Shown: positions 37,897 to 47,463, counted from the stretch's first letter. The stretch: 64,000 nucleotides of DNA from Microcoleus sp. CAWBG506 (GCA_020883125.1 JAHREW010000031.1:1-64000), one strand, 5' to 3'. A program made the numbers and translations. Notes: generated by a model from the letters alone, not told the origin.

Positions 37897-38838
37897 TCAC
37901 TTGCCAATAGTTCGGTGTAGCCAGTTTCCTGAAGCCATTTTGATGAGTGTTTTTGTGGAGTGTTTGTTGTTGATAGTCAAGCGAGAAATTCGATAGGGGT
38001 TGTGGGGAAAAAAGCGTAGTTTTAATTTTAAACTGTCGTATAAATATCCTGATGTGTAGTATTTGCCAACATGATTTTCAACTTGTTTGTTGACAGCACC
38101 AAAGGGGTAGGCTATGTGAGATGCGACTGTTTGATTTGGGTCTAAGTCTTGGGTACATTTTCTCAATCTCATTTGGTCTTGTGATAATTCTCGCTCTAAA
38201 GCTTTAAGGGGAATTTTGGTTAAATTTTCGTGGTTTAGTCCGTGGGATTGAATATCGTAAAAGCCTTTTTTAAATCCATCTCTCAAGTCTTGACAATTGA
38301 CTTTTTTGATTAGTGAATGATGCGTTCCGAAAAAGCCGGAGTTAATAAATACGACTACTTTAATTTTTTTAGCGTATTTATTTTCTAGTTTTTCTAAGAT
38401 AGGTAGTAAGTGTGTATAAATGCTTTTGTTTCCATCGTCAAATGAAATGATGACTTTTTTGCGATCGCGATATTCAGCAGGCACTATTTTTGGGGTAGTT
38501 GCTAAAAAATAATCATAAAGTTCTTGGGTTGACAAAAACCAATAGTTATTGACTACTAAAGATTCTAAAAAAGGTTCTATTTTTTGCTGGCTGTAGTCGC
38601 CGGGAAAGTCCCGGCGTCGCGGAGGTGTTTCTTGGGGATTTTGCAAATCGACAATATCGTGAAAGCCGAAAATCGGAATTTGTACTGTAATTAATTCTAT
38701 GATTACTTGATAAGTAATTAAGGTGATGATAAATGCTATAAAAAATTGAATAATGCGTTTTTTACGGATGGTAATCGGTTGAAAATACTCAGGCAATTTA
38801 TCAACTAAAAAATTTACCATTGACAATAACGACCTCAT
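37897..38838 (-). CDS. Polysaccharide deacetylase family protein, membrane-anchored
   Basis: The product has about 313 residues. A transmembrane segment near the N-terminus (IIQFFIAFIITLITYQVIIE) is followed by a NodB-homology domain: VIISFDDGNKS (catalytic Asp pair), FYDIQSHGLNHENLT with the metal-binding H-x3-5-H, and ASHIAYPFGAVN. It probably removes acetyl groups from a surface polysaccharide outside the plasma membrane. The frame is open to 38913 through a TTG; the ATG at 38838 or 38820 is more likely. It is not co-directional with the deacetylase at 40.1 kb. Confidence 0.85.
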   Translation of the reverse strand: MRSLLSMVNFLVDKLPEYFQPITIRKKRIIQFFIAFIITLITYQVIIELITVQIPIFGFHDIVDLQNPQETPPRRRDFPGDYSQQKIEPFLESLVVNNYWFLSTQELYDYFLATTPKIVPAEYRDRKKVIISFDDGNKSIYTHLLPILEKLENKYAKKIKVVVFINSGFFGTHHSLIKKVNCQDLRDGFKKGFYDIQSHGLNHENLTKIPLKALERELSQDQMRLRKCTQDLDPNQTVASHIAYPFGAVNKQVENHVGKYYTSGYLYDSLKLKLRFFPHNPYRISRLTINNKHSTKTLIKMASGNWLHRTIGK

Positions 38839-39354
38839 GAGGTACTGGTTTAGGTGGTTTGGTAGAGCTGGGTCTGCATTTAGATTGTATAGGATTGCTG
38901 CGGTTTTTTCCAAAGATGAGCTAGGTCAATTCCAATAGTATAGTAAAATCTATGCCGATCGCGCCTAGGCCACAACCATAGCCGAAAATTGACAGAGTGC
39001 GGGAGCTGTCTTGTCAAAAAGTCATGACGTGAGATATATTTGCAACTATTGGGCGATCGTCAGCAGCCCTTCGGAGCAAAGCCCAAGCCCGAAAACATCT
39101 AATCCAACTAACGCAAGTTCATCTTAAAGCTGAGTTCGGTTTTTGAGCCGATTTTCACTTCAGTTGCTAATCTCTCTCCCCATCCAGATTTTATGACAAT
39201 AAGGTATGCGCCACGCGCCTTTACCCATTACCCATAACCCATAACCCATTCACAGGTTTATCTCACCTAACTGAAAAACAGCATATCTATTTTTTACTTG
39301 TGATTTTGCTACTAAGGTGATACCATATTTCTGCGAAAGCTTGACTCCATAATA
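38839..39354. other. Divergent intergenic region
   Basis: About 500 bp between divergent polysaccharide genes. It contains HIP1 cores and a short heptamer array of ACCCATA (about 39222-39249). No gene is supported. Promoters for both directions probably lie here. Confidence 0.4.
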
Positions 39355-40083
39355 ATGATGAAAATTACGGTAATTCTGCCTGTATACAACGAAGAAAATT
39401 GCATAGCACAAACCTTTGACAGAATTTACGATTTTTCTCAAATAAATCACCCATACAATTTTATCATTGTCAATGATGGCTCGACAGATGATACACTAAA
39501 AATTATCGAAAATAAACTCAAACTATTCCCCACAAATCATATCGAAATAATTTCTTACAACCCTCGTCAAGGAAAAGGATATGCAGTAAAAAAAGGTAGC
39601 GAATCTCTAAAATCTGACTGCATTTGCTTTATGGATGGTGACTTAGCTTACTCCCTAGAGCATCTAGAACCCTTAATAGCAAAACTAGAAAAATTTGATG
39701 TGGTAATTGGTTGCAGAAACCTCGACAAAGACAACTTCCGCAATCTCACCTTACTGAGAAAAATATCGGGTCAAATATTTAACTTTATTTCCCGCAAAAT
39801 CCTCAATCTGCCCTATAGAGATATGCAGGCTGGACTCAAAGGATTTAAAAAAAATGTCGCCCAAGAACTCTTCAAGCAACAGACTATTGCGGGATTTTCT
39901 TTTGATGCCGAACTCCTGTTCTTAGCACACAAAAAAGGATATCAAATCGGTGAAATACCCGCTAGAATTTCCGAACAACATTTATCCAAAGCTTCCAAAG
40001 TAAATATAATTAAAGATTCTATCAAAATGTTCTCCTGCTTGTTAAAAATTCGCTATAATAATCACGTTGGCAACTATGAATAA
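39355..40083 (+). CDS. Glycosyltransferase family 2, polyprenol-phosphate type
   Basis: The product has 242 residues. ITVILPVYNEENCIAQT, FIIVNDGSTDDTL (donor Asp) and FMDGDLAYSLEHL (DxD-like) show a GT2 catalytic domain like dolichyl/undecaprenyl-phosphate glucosyltransferases; later RDMQAGLKGFKK and GFSFDAELLFLAHKKGY are typical of that group. It probably makes a lipid-linked sugar used by the membrane glycosyltransferase two genes downstream. The stop overlaps the start of the next gene by eight bases. No C-terminal membrane segment is seen. Confidence 0.88.
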   Translation: MMKITVILPVYNEENCIAQTFDRIYDFSQINHPYNFIIVNDGSTDDTLKIIENKLKLFPTNHIEIISYNPRQGKGYAVKKGSESLKSDCICFMDGDLAYSLEHLEPLIAKLEKFDVVIGCRNLDKDNFRNLTLLRKISGQIFNFISRKILNLPYRDMQAGLKGFKKNVAQELFKQQTIAGFSFDAELLFLAHKKGYQIGEIPARISEQHLSKASKVNIIKDSIKMFSCLLKIRYNNHVGNYE

Positions 40084-40861
40084 ATACATTTTATTGAGCT
40101 TTGATATAGAAGAATTTGACATTCCCGAAGAATACGGTCAATCCTTAACAGAAGATGTCAAATTTGCAGTTTCTAAAACCGGGTTATGCAATGTCATTTC
40201 ACTTTTGGAAAAATTAGATATCGCAGCCACATTTTTTGTAACTGCTAACTTCGCACTCCACAACCAAGAAATAATTAAACAACTTTCACAACAACATGAA
40301 ATTGCCTCCCACGGCTTTTACCATTCCCAATTTTCCGTAGATGATTTACAAAAATCTAAGGAAACCTTAGAATCCATAACTAATACTAAAGTCATCGGCT
40401 TCAGGATGGCAAGACTCCAGCCTGTTGACGACGCAGAAATAGAACAAGCAGGCTATGAATACAACTCATCCATGAATCCCACCTACATCCCCGGTAGATA
40501 CAACAATCTCTTGAAACCTAGAACTGCATATTATAATAATAAATTACTCAACTTGCCCATTTCAGTTACTCCCGCGATCCGATTTCCCCTATTTTGGTTG
40601 AGTTTTAAGAACTTGCCGCTTTCAGTGATACAATTAGCAGCCAAGCTCACCTTAGAAACAGACTCCTATCTAAACATCTACTTTCATCCCTGGGAATTCA
40701 CTGATATTTCCCAGTTTAAACTCCCTAGTTATGTCAAAAAAGATTCCGGTAGTAAAATGATTGACAAATTAGAAAAATATCTGACGGGGCTGAAAAACCA
40801 GGGTAAATTTATTTCTATTTCCGAATTTAAAAACCACTTCAATAAAATTAATAAAGATTAG
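40076..40861 (+). CDS. Polysaccharide deacetylase-like protein
   Basis: The product has 261 residues. It starts MNKYILLSFDIEEFDIPEEY, a PuuE/DUF3473-like NodB fold with the first Asp in SFDIEEFD and the metal-binding motif ASHGFYHSQF. GFRMARLQP corresponds to motif 3, FHPWEFTD to a late catalytic His. The start ATGAATAA overlaps the upstream stop, so translation is coupled. It acts on an unknown sugar, perhaps the one handled by the flanking glycosyltransferases. Confidence 0.85.
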   Translation: MNKYILLSFDIEEFDIPEEYGQSLTEDVKFAVSKTGLCNVISLLEKLDIAATFFVTANFALHNQEIIKQLSQQHEIASHGFYHSQFSVDDLQKSKETLESITNTKVIGFRMARLQPVDDAEIEQAGYEYNSSMNPTYIPGRYNNLLKPRTAYYNNKLLNLPISVTPAIRFPLFWLSFKNLPLSVIQLAAKLTLETDSYLNIYFHPWEFTDISQFKLPSYVKKDSGSKMIDKLEKYLTGLKNQGKFISISEFKNHFNKINKD

Positions 40862-40878
40862 TAAATTGAGAAAAAAAT

Positions 40879-42549
40879 ATGAAATTTAAACCTCTCTACT
40901 ACTGGCATAATCAAACAGGATTGCGTCAAACAATAATCATTGCAGTATTTTTTTTCATCTCAGTCTTAACTTTTAGTATCATTCGCTATGATAGCTTTTT
41001 GGCTACCTACGATCACGGTTTATTTAATCAAGTATTTTGGAATAGCGTACATGGCAAACTATTTCAAAGTTCCCTCTCCTCCGCGGCCTCCGGTGCATCT
41101 CTGCTGGATCGGGAACTATCCTATCCATCTTACATCCATTTAGGGCAACATTTTGTCATCGATTTTTTGCTATGGATGCCGCTTTATGCCCTGTTTCCAT
41201 CTCCGGTGACTCTGATAGTTTTACAAGTAGCTTTAATTGCGGCTGCTGGCATAGTTTTGTATTTTTTAGCGAGACATTACTTGTCTATTCCTCTGTCAAT
41301 AATGGTCGTAGCTAGCTATTATGGAGCTAATGCGGTAATTGGTCCGACGCTGGGAAATTTTTACGAACACTGCCAAATTCCTTTGTTTTTATTTAGTTTA
41401 TTATTAGCCTTAGAAAAGCAAAGGTGGTTGGTGTTTTGGATTTTTGTAGCCTTAGCATTAGGAACTCGTGAAGACACTGGCATTACTCTGTTTGGGATTG
41501 GATCGTATTTAATTGTCAGCCGCCGCTATCCACGGACTGGTATAGCTTTGTGTGTCCTGAGTTTTAGCTATGTTTCGCTGCTCACTAATGTTGTGATGCC
41601 TCTGTTTTCAAATGATAACTCTAGACTTTATTTGGCTCTTTATTTTAAGAAATTCGTCAAGATAGAAAATCCTTCGACGCTACAATTACTGTGGGCAATA
41701 GTCACCCAACCTCAAATTATAATTCAAGTGTTTTTTGCGGATTTAGAAAGTTTAGAAAGGCGGATTAGATTTGTGTTGGGTTTGTGGCTACCATTGGCTT
41801 TTATACCAGTTTTTTCCAGACCAGCTTGGGTGATGTCTAGCTTTCCGTTGTTAGTGCTGCTGCTGCAAGTGGAAAATAAAGCAGCGACTTCTATCAATAC
41901 TCGTTATACTTTGAGTTTAGTTCCTGTTTTGATTTATGCTGCAATATTGTGGTGGTCTGAGCATCCCGAAAAATTTAAACCAAGGCTACACCGCTTTTGG
42001 ATGGGATGTATCGGATTGTCCCTATTGTTTACTTTGACTTCTAATCCTAATCGAGCTTTGTATTTCCTTTCTCCCTATGCTTTCAATCCTGTGGTTTATC
42101 AATCATTGAGTGAGCAATTGGCCCATGGTGCTGATTTGAAAACTGTGATGGAGTTAATTCCTCCAGATGCTAGCGTTTCCACCAGTGGTTACATAGTTTC
42201 TCACCTATCTGGGCGTCGGAACATCATTCGTTTAGAGGTGATGAAGTTGCGTGATGAAGCCGGAAAAGCAGTGGATGTGGATTATGCTGTATTAGATTTG
42301 TGGCAGTTGCAGCAGAATAATTTAAAGGTGCCGGTCGATCGAGGTAGAGTTCGGGGGGGAGTGCGTTTTACAGACGAGGCTCTGCGGAACGGAAGCTATG
42401 GTATTGCTAAGGTATTAGATGGGGTGGTTTTGGTGCAGAAAGGGATAACTTCGGCACCGGAGGTTTTGTCGGCTTGGCTGAAATTGCGACAAGAAATTGA
42501 ACCGTTTATGAACAATAAGATGCAAAATAAGCAGAAAACTGTTGAGTAG
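40879..42549 (+). CDS. DUF2079 membrane protein (GT-C-like)
   Basis: The product has 556 residues, with about ten membrane segments in the first 400 residues and a soluble tail. YDSFLATYDHGLFNQVFWNS near residue 40 and ALGTREDTGITLFG near 195 are hallmarks of DUF2079, thought to be GT-C-type glycosyltransferases using lipid-linked donors. It starts 17 bp after the deacetylase-like gene, completing a three-gene operon with a lipid-phosphate glycosyltransferase; that order suggests donor synthesis followed by transfer at the outer face. Evidence for catalysis is by family only. Confidence 0.82.
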   Translation: MKFKPLYYWHNQTGLRQTIIIAVFFFISVLTFSIIRYDSFLATYDHGLFNQVFWNSVHGKLFQSSLSSAASGASLLDRELSYPSYIHLGQHFVIDFLLWMPLYALFPSPVTLIVLQVALIAAAGIVLYFLARHYLSIPLSIMVVASYYGANAVIGPTLGNFYEHCQIPLFLFSLLLALEKQRWLVFWIFVALALGTREDTGITLFGIGSYLIVSRRYPRTGIALCVLSFSYVSLLTNVVMPLFSNDNSRLYLALYFKKFVKIENPSTLQLLWAIVTQPQIIIQVFFADLESLERRIRFVLGLWLPLAFIPVFSRPAWVMSSFPLLVLLLQVENKAATSINTRYTLSLVPVLIYAAILWWSEHPEKFKPRLHRFWMGCIGLSLLFTLTSNPNRALYFLSPYAFNPVVYQSLSEQLAHGADLKTVMELIPPDASVSTSGYIVSHLSGRRNIIRLEVMKLRDEAGKAVDVDYAVLDLWQLQQNNLKVPVDRGRVRGGVRFTDEALRNGSYGIAKVLDGVVLVQKGITSAPEVLSAWLKLRQEIEPFMNNKMQNKQKTVE

Positions 42550-42865
42550 TGATTGTCGATCGCCTGGGAGCGAGTAAATTTGGTATAGACGGTCGATCGA
42601 CCCTTTATGGTAATTCTGCTTTCAGCATCAGACAGTCAAAACAATCATTAAGAATCATAACTTTGACAACCGAGTCCCATAGACTTCTCTAATAATTATT
42701 GGGTAACAGGCTCTACAGCTTGTTCAAGACCAGCTTTTTAGGAGATGTATAACTATCTAGGCTGAGGAATATTTGCCAGAAAGCTAGAAGATAAGGTCCA
42801 AAAGGTTTGCTATACTCCAAAATATAGAAGCATATTAACCCTTTGAAAAATTTAAGGCCGGAGCT
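42550..42865. other. Intergenic region upstream of the DUF3318 gene
   Basis: About 315 bp with no supported gene, hairpin or repeat beyond two CGATCGA sites near 42557 and 42592. It probably carries the promoter of the gene that follows. Confidence 0.4.
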
Positions 42866-43534
42866 ATGACATCCTATGCAACCTCCACAGCAAGAGCCGA
42901 GATGAGTGAGATCCGGCGCTTGAAAAATATACTCCCCCCAGAACTACAAAGTTGGGTAACAGTAGAAAAAACCATAGAAATTAATCCCGCCTTGATCCGT
43001 AGCGAAGAAATAGGCAAAGATCAGGTAGAAATACAAATAGACCTGATCCGCTGGGAACAGCTAGCAATGGATCAGCGAAACCTCCTATTTTGGCACGAAG
43101 TCGCCAGAATCCAAAACGACACCATCCCCAGAGATGGCTGGGAAATGGCCGCCCTCGCTATTGGTTTAGGTGGCGCAGTCGGCGAACTTTGGGTACAAGA
43201 TGGCTTGCTGCTGGTACTAGCCCTCTCCCTGTGTGGCGTCTCCGGCTGGAGGCTTTACCAGAAAAACAACGGAGAGAAAAGCTTAAAAGAAGCTATAGAC
43301 GCGGACGAAAAAGCCCTGGCCCTGGCGACTCGCTTCGGCTATACTCTCCCTAACGCATACAAAAGCCTCGGTAGTGCCTTAAAAACCCTGATCGAGCAAA
43401 CTTCCAAAAAGCAGCAGCGCGCTAAATACGAAGCCCGTCTCCAAGCCCTGAAACGCAACGCAGCTAAAGCTAAAGCCAAGGTTAAACCGGTGGGCCGCGA
43501 AACCTCCCAGTCAGAAAACGTTTACAATTCGTGA
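42866..43534 (+). CDS. DUF3318 domain-containing protein
   Basis: The product has 222 residues. The N-terminal part (EIRRLKNILPPELQSWVTV) and FWHEVARIQNDTIPRDGWEM match the cyanobacterial DUF3318 family. A central hydrophobic stretch of about 45 residues (MAALAIGLGGAVGELWVQDG and on) may form two membrane helices; the C-terminus is Lys/Ala-rich. The HExxx-like HEVAR pattern resembles a metal site but is not enough to call a peptidase. No function is known for the family. Confidence 0.78.
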   Translation: MTSYATSTARAEMSEIRRLKNILPPELQSWVTVEKTIEINPALIRSEEIGKDQVEIQIDLIRWEQLAMDQRNLLFWHEVARIQNDTIPRDGWEMAALAIGLGGAVGELWVQDGLLLVLALSLCGVSGWRLYQKNNGEKSLKEAIDADEKALALATRFGYTLPNAYKSLGSALKTLIEQTSKKQQRAKYEARLQALKRNAAKAKAKVKPVGRETSQSENVYNS

Positions 43535-43730
43535 CCTCTTTCAGACACCGACGCACTTGACGGCTATGGTGTGGGCTTGCCAGAATCACATCTTGGCTGG
43601 GCTGGTTAGTGGTGAAAATGTAAAGTTTGTGTAAATCTAGGCTGTTGTTAACAATAATAATTGGTAAAAATAGATGGCCTAGGACACAATAGGCTAAAGA
43701 CATCAGCTTGAAATTTGAAACTAGGACTTC

Positions 43731-44729
43731 ATGGTAGCCCAAAACCCAGAGGCAGATTTTCGGGTAACTTACTTGGACGAAATTCCTTCCGTTCACATAC
43801 CTGTGCGTTTAAGCGTACTTGAAGCCGTAAACTTTAAGACAACCTGCCAGCAACTTTTCTCTGAAAACACCGTTCCCAGCAAAATTGTCCTAGACTTCAG
43901 TGACACGACATTCATCGACAGTAGCGGGATTGGTGCCTTAGTCAGCAATCTAAAATTTGCCAAACAGCGGCAGTGCGACTTAGTATTGCGGAGTCTCAAG
44001 CCGCAGGTGATGGCAGTATTTGCTCTCACCAGCCTAGACCAAGTGCTGACTATCGAGCCGTCGCCAGTTAGCACAGCCCCCGCTGAAAACAACCGTGCAG
44101 ACAGTCATTTACCAGTTACGCACCCCTCTGTGCGATCGTTGCTAAAACGGCTGATCGACATCGTTGGGGCCATAGTAGGTTTGATAATTACAGGAATATT
44201 GTTTATACCCATAGTCGCAGCCATCAAAATTAACGATCCAGGACCGATCTTTTTTGCTCAAACCCGCTGTGGCTGGATGGGAAAAAGATTTCAGATTTGG
44301 AAGTTTCGATCGATGTGTACCAACGCCGAAGCCCTTAAATCTCAAATCAAAAACCAAGCCTCCGGCGCTTTTTTCAAAAATGATAATGACCCCCGCATTA
44401 CCAAAGTCGGGCGGATATTGCGAAAAACCAGCCTTGATGAACTGCCACAATTTTGGAACGTACTAAAAGGCGAAATGAGTCTAGTGGGTACCCGACCCCC
44501 TACTCCAGATGAAGTTGACCGCTATGAAGTACCTCAGTGGCAGCGTTTTGATGTCAAACCAGGAATGACTGGAGAATGGCAAGTTAACGGTCGCTCTCAG
44601 GTGCGCAATTTTGAAGATGTGATCAGCTTGGATTTAAAGTACCAAGAAAACTGGAGCCTGATGTATGACCTGAAACTAATTGTGAAAACCATAACTGTTC
44701 TGTTCAACAAAAATAGTGGCGCTGTATAG
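43731..44729 (+). CDS. STAS domain-sugar transferase fusion
   Basis: The product has 332 residues. Residues 1-115 are a STAS (anti-sigma antagonist) domain with the phosphorylatable-serine loop [10 protein letters not shown] (Ser64/65). Residues about 135-332 are a bacterial sugar transferase of the WcaJ/PglC type: [20 protein letters not shown] (membrane hairpin), [12 protein letters not shown], the Asp-Glu pair in [20 protein letters not shown] and [14 protein letters not shown]. It should transfer a sugar-1-phosphate to undecaprenyl phosphate to start polysaccharide synthesis, possibly switched by phosphorylation of its STAS domain. A HATPase anti-sigma gene follows at 45.4 kb and could be the kinase. 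Confidence 0.9.
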   Translation: MVAQNPEADFRVTYLDEIPSVHIPVRLSVLEAVNFKTTCQQLFSENTVPSKIVLDFSDTTFIDSSGIGALVSNLKFAKQRQCDLVLRSLKPQVMAVFALTSLDQVLTIEPSPVSTAPAENNRADSHLPVTHPSVRSLLKRLIDIVGAIVGLIITGILFIPIVAAIKINDPGPIFFAQTRCGWMGKRFQIWKFRSMCTNAEALKSQIKNQASGAFFKNDNDPRITKVGRILRKTSLDELPQFWNVLKGEMSLVGTRPPTPDEVDRYEVPQWQRFDVKPGMTGEWQVNGRSQVRNFEDVISLDLKYQENWSLMYDLKLIVKTITVLFNKNSGAV

Positions 44730-44741
44730 GATGCCTGAACA

Positions 44742-44865
44742 GGGTGCATCTCAATGAGTGCAAATATATTCGTACGATGCTCTAGCATGACCGCAGACAA
44801 TTTATTAGTGATCACCAAAGATTTACAGCGGTCATGCTTCGCCCTTACACAATTGGGATGCTCCC
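44742..44865. mobile_element. MITE-like element of ~124 bp
   Basis: Ends GGGTGCATCTCAAT and ATTGGGATGCTCCC are 14-bp imperfect inverted repeats. Inside, AGCATGACCGC (44784-44794) and GCGGTCATGCT (44828-44838) form an 11-bp perfect inverted repeat. No coding capacity. It follows the sugar transferase gene directly. Confidence 0.5.
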
Positions 44866-45355
44866 CCTGAACAACCCTCGGCTGAGCTTTTAGGTACAGC
44901 GGGGGTTGGTAAAATTCAGACGTTTTATCATAAGTGATGAAAGAAATCAATAAAATTTTAACTAATCACGTCAATAAACAACGGAAGTAAACACTTACCA
45001 TCTAAAGATAACTTTGGATAGGTTTTGCTAAGTTTTCTAAAGTTGAAAAATCAAAACTCCCAACTCAAAACTGAAAATTATTTAAACGCCCTACCCAGGC
45101 GGGTTAAAGTATCAAAAGTCTCTCATTTCCAGTAGGAGTAAATGGTGCGAAAGGAATGCTCACCTTGAGGCAAAACGGGCTTCTTCAACTCAAGCTTGAC
45201 TTAACTAATATGTTGCCAAGACCTTGCTCCCCTTATTCTCCCGCCACTGCTACGCCGATCGCTCGCGTCGCAGCCAACCTGAGTACAGTTACTTGTACTG
45301 AGTTGGTATCGATCGTGGCTGAAGTTGTGCTGGGGGGCGACCAGGGGGAAAAAAA
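44866..45355. other. Region before the anti-sigma gene
   Basis: About 490 bp. A 67-codon open frame (45156-45359, plus strand) ends with a TGA that overlaps the ATG of the next gene (ATGA), which could mean coupling, but its composition does not look convincingly coding. Nothing else is recognised. Confidence 0.35.
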
Positions 45356-45793
45356 ATGAAAGATCAGCAACCAAAGGCCCAGTTGCATCTTCAAGTGGAA
45401 ACGGACATGGAGGCTCTGAAACAAGTTTTGGAGTGGTTGGAAAATATTGTCCTGCCCCTGCTACCAGAGGATTTGGGGTGGCAGTGCAGCCTGATTGTGA
45501 ATGAAGGGTTTACAAATGCTGTTCGCCATGCTCACAAAAACTTGCACTCCACGACACCGATCGACCTCGAAGTCGCAGTGTTTTCCAATTACTTAGAAAT
45601 CAGGATTTGGGATAGGGGTCAACCCTTTGACCTAGAAGCAAAGCTCGACGCTATTATCCAAGACAAGCGCGATCCCTTGGAAAAAGAAGGAGAAAGGGGA
45701 CTGTTATTTATGCACAAGCTGACAGAGCAGCTTCGTTATATCCGTACAGACGATCGCCGCAACTGTCTGGTGATGCGAAAAAACATTACCTAA
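45356..45793 (+). CDS. HATPase anti-sigma regulatory factor (RsbW-like)
   Basis: The product has 145 residues and is a stand-alone GHKL ATPase domain. The N box CSLIVNEGFTNAVRHAHK (about residues 45-61), the G1 box IWDRGQPFDLEAKLD and the ERGLLFMHKLTEQ lid region fit RsbW/SpoIIAB-type serine kinases of partner-switching systems. Such proteins bind and phosphorylate STAS antagonists. The STAS-sugar transferase gene lies 630 bp upstream on the same strand, making it the obvious candidate partner. No PP2C phosphatase or sigma factor is in the window. Confidence 0.88.
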   Translation: MKDQQPKAQLHLQVETDMEALKQVLEWLENIVLPLLPEDLGWQCSLIVNEGFTNAVRHAHKNLHSTTPIDLEVAVFSNYLEIRIWDRGQPFDLEAKLDAIIQDKRDPLEKEGERGLLFMHKLTEQLRYIRTDDRRNCLVMRKNIT

Positions 45794-45819
45794 AAAATGG
45801 GTCTAAAGGCCCGTCCTTT

Positions 45820-45935
45820 CAACACTCTCTTGAGAATTAACCTCTACTTTGATTGGAGAAATCCAGTCGCAAGCAAGTTAGCTCGTAGAATAAAGAATCC
45901 CTGCGCGTAAACGCGCCCGGAGTGTCAACTGATGA
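45820..45935 (+). mobile_element. Probable right-end remnant of an IS200/IS605-type element
   Basis: The stretch around 45890-45932 ends with a hairpin CTGCGCGTAAACGCGC followed by CGGAGTGTCAA, which looks like the right end of cyanobacterial IS605-family elements. A short open frame before it ends VASKLARRIKNPCA, like a TnpB tail. Nothing upstream is recognisable, so only a scar remains. Confidence 0.35.
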
Positions 45936-46091
45936 TGACTAAAAACCACAAAGGGCGACTGCTTTTGAGCCTAGAAAATTCCAGGCAGCGCCCTCTGCTG
46001 TGTTAGGCCCAACAAGACCTAATCCAGACGAATTAAGCGGGTATTAGCTCAAGCTGGTGGCGGCTGGACAATTTGCTTCAAACTAAATATT

Positions 46092-47360
46092 ATGCGTATT
46101 CTGATTTATTCCTATAACTACTATCCAGAGCCGATCGGCATTGCTCCCCTGATGACAGAACTAGCCCAGGGCTTAGTCAAGCGTGGCCATCAAGTCAGAG
46201 TAGTTACAGGAATGCCCAACTATCCCCAGCGCCAGATTTATGAAAAATATCGGAGCAAATTCTATCTTACCGAAGAACAAAACGGTGTGACAATACAGCG
46301 CAGCTACCTGCGGGTTAACGGCCCTCACCCCAGTTTGCTAGACCGACTGCTGTTAGATGGTAGTTTTGTGTTCTCTAGTGCTATTCAAGCGTTTAGGGGC
46401 GATCGACCAGACGTGATTTTCTCCACCATGCCCCCATTGCCGATTTGCGTCCCAGTGGCTCTTTATGGGTGGATTCGCAGTTGCCCGATCGTCCTCAACG
46501 TTCAGGATATCGTCTCAGAAGCAGCCGTGCGCGTAGGTTTGGTGAAAAAGAATGGAATGTTAATTCAGATTGCTGACGCCTTAGAAAAATTTGCCTACAG
46601 CACTGCTAGCCAAGTCAGCGTCATCGACAGCGGTTTTGTCCAAAAATTGCAATCTCAAGGAGTATCCCCAGAAAAGATAGTTTGCGTTCCGAATTGGGTT
46701 GATGTCAATTTCATCCGTCCCTTACCTAAAGAAAATAACTCCTTTCGCCAAGCTCACAATCTCCAGGGCAAATTTGTCATTCTCTACGCAGGCAATATTG
46801 CTTTGACTCAAGGTTTGCAAACTGTTGTCCAAGCAGCGGCTCGTTTGAAACACATACCAGAAATCGTTTTTGTAATTGTGGGAGAATCCACAGCACTGGC
46901 ACGTTTGCAAAAAGATTGTGAAACTTACAAAGCGACGAATGTGATGTTACTGCCCTTTGAACCGCGAGAAAAATTGCCAGAAATGTTAGCTGCCGCTGAT
47001 GTTAGTTTAGTGGTACAAAAGCGCAGGGTGACTAATTTTAATATGCCTTCAAAAATTCAAGTGCTGTTGGCCAGTGGCAGGGCTATTTTGGCTTCGGTTC
47101 CTGAGACTGGTACTGCTCATAAAGCAGTGCAGCAAAGTGGTGGCGGGGTGGTGGTACCACCGGAAGATCCGCAAGCTCTAGCGGGTGGGGTTGAAGATTT
47201 GTATCTGAATCCGGCTAAAGTGGATGCGCTGGGTGTGCAAGGCAGAAGTTATGCTGTTGAGAATTATGGATTTGAGGAAGCTTTGAATCAATATGAGGCT
47301 TTATTTACGATGGTTACGGCTAGGGATGGTGAGAAAATATTAGAGCCTTTGCCAAAGTAG
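46092..47360 (+). CDS. WcaI-like glycosyltransferase (GT4)
   Basis: The product has 422 residues. MRILIYSYNYYPEPIGIAPL, VVTGMPNYPQ and NVQDIVSEAAVRVG are the pattern of WcaI-type colanic-acid glycosyltransferases, a GT4 subfamily. The donor half has FVILYAGNIALTQGLQTVV and FNMPSKIQVLLASGRAIL. It lies downstream of the STAS-sugar transferase and the HATPase gene, so probably extends the same lipid-linked glycan. No other assembly genes (Wzx, Wzy) are in the window. Donor sugar unknown. Confidence 0.88.
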   Translation: MRILIYSYNYYPEPIGIAPLMTELAQGLVKRGHQVRVVTGMPNYPQRQIYEKYRSKFYLTEEQNGVTIQRSYLRVNGPHPSLLDRLLLDGSFVFSSAIQAFRGDRPDVIFSTMPPLPICVPVALYGWIRSCPIVLNVQDIVSEAAVRVGLVKKNGMLIQIADALEKFAYSTASQVSVIDSGFVQKLQSQGVSPEKIVCVPNWVDVNFIRPLPKENNSFRQAHNLQGKFVILYAGNIALTQGLQTVVQAAARLKHIPEIVFVIVGESTALARLQKDCETYKATNVMLLPFEPREKLPEMLAAADVSLVVQKRRVTNFNMPSKIQVLLASGRAILASVPETGTAHKAVQQSGGGVVVPPEDPQALAGGVEDLYLNPAKVDALGVQGRSYAVENYGFEEALNQYEALFTMVTARDGEKILEPLPK

Positions 47361-47463
47361 GTTATTGGTGGGGTTCCGGCGGGTTTATTTAGATTGTTGG
47401 CGAAACTGACTCTTAAGGATTATACTGTATTTAAAGAGCAAGTAATATTTAACTGTTTTTACT

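Noticed and set aside
44597-44950. A 117-codon minus-strand frame
   Set aside because: It runs through the MITE-like element and the 3' end of the sugar transferase gene on the other strand.
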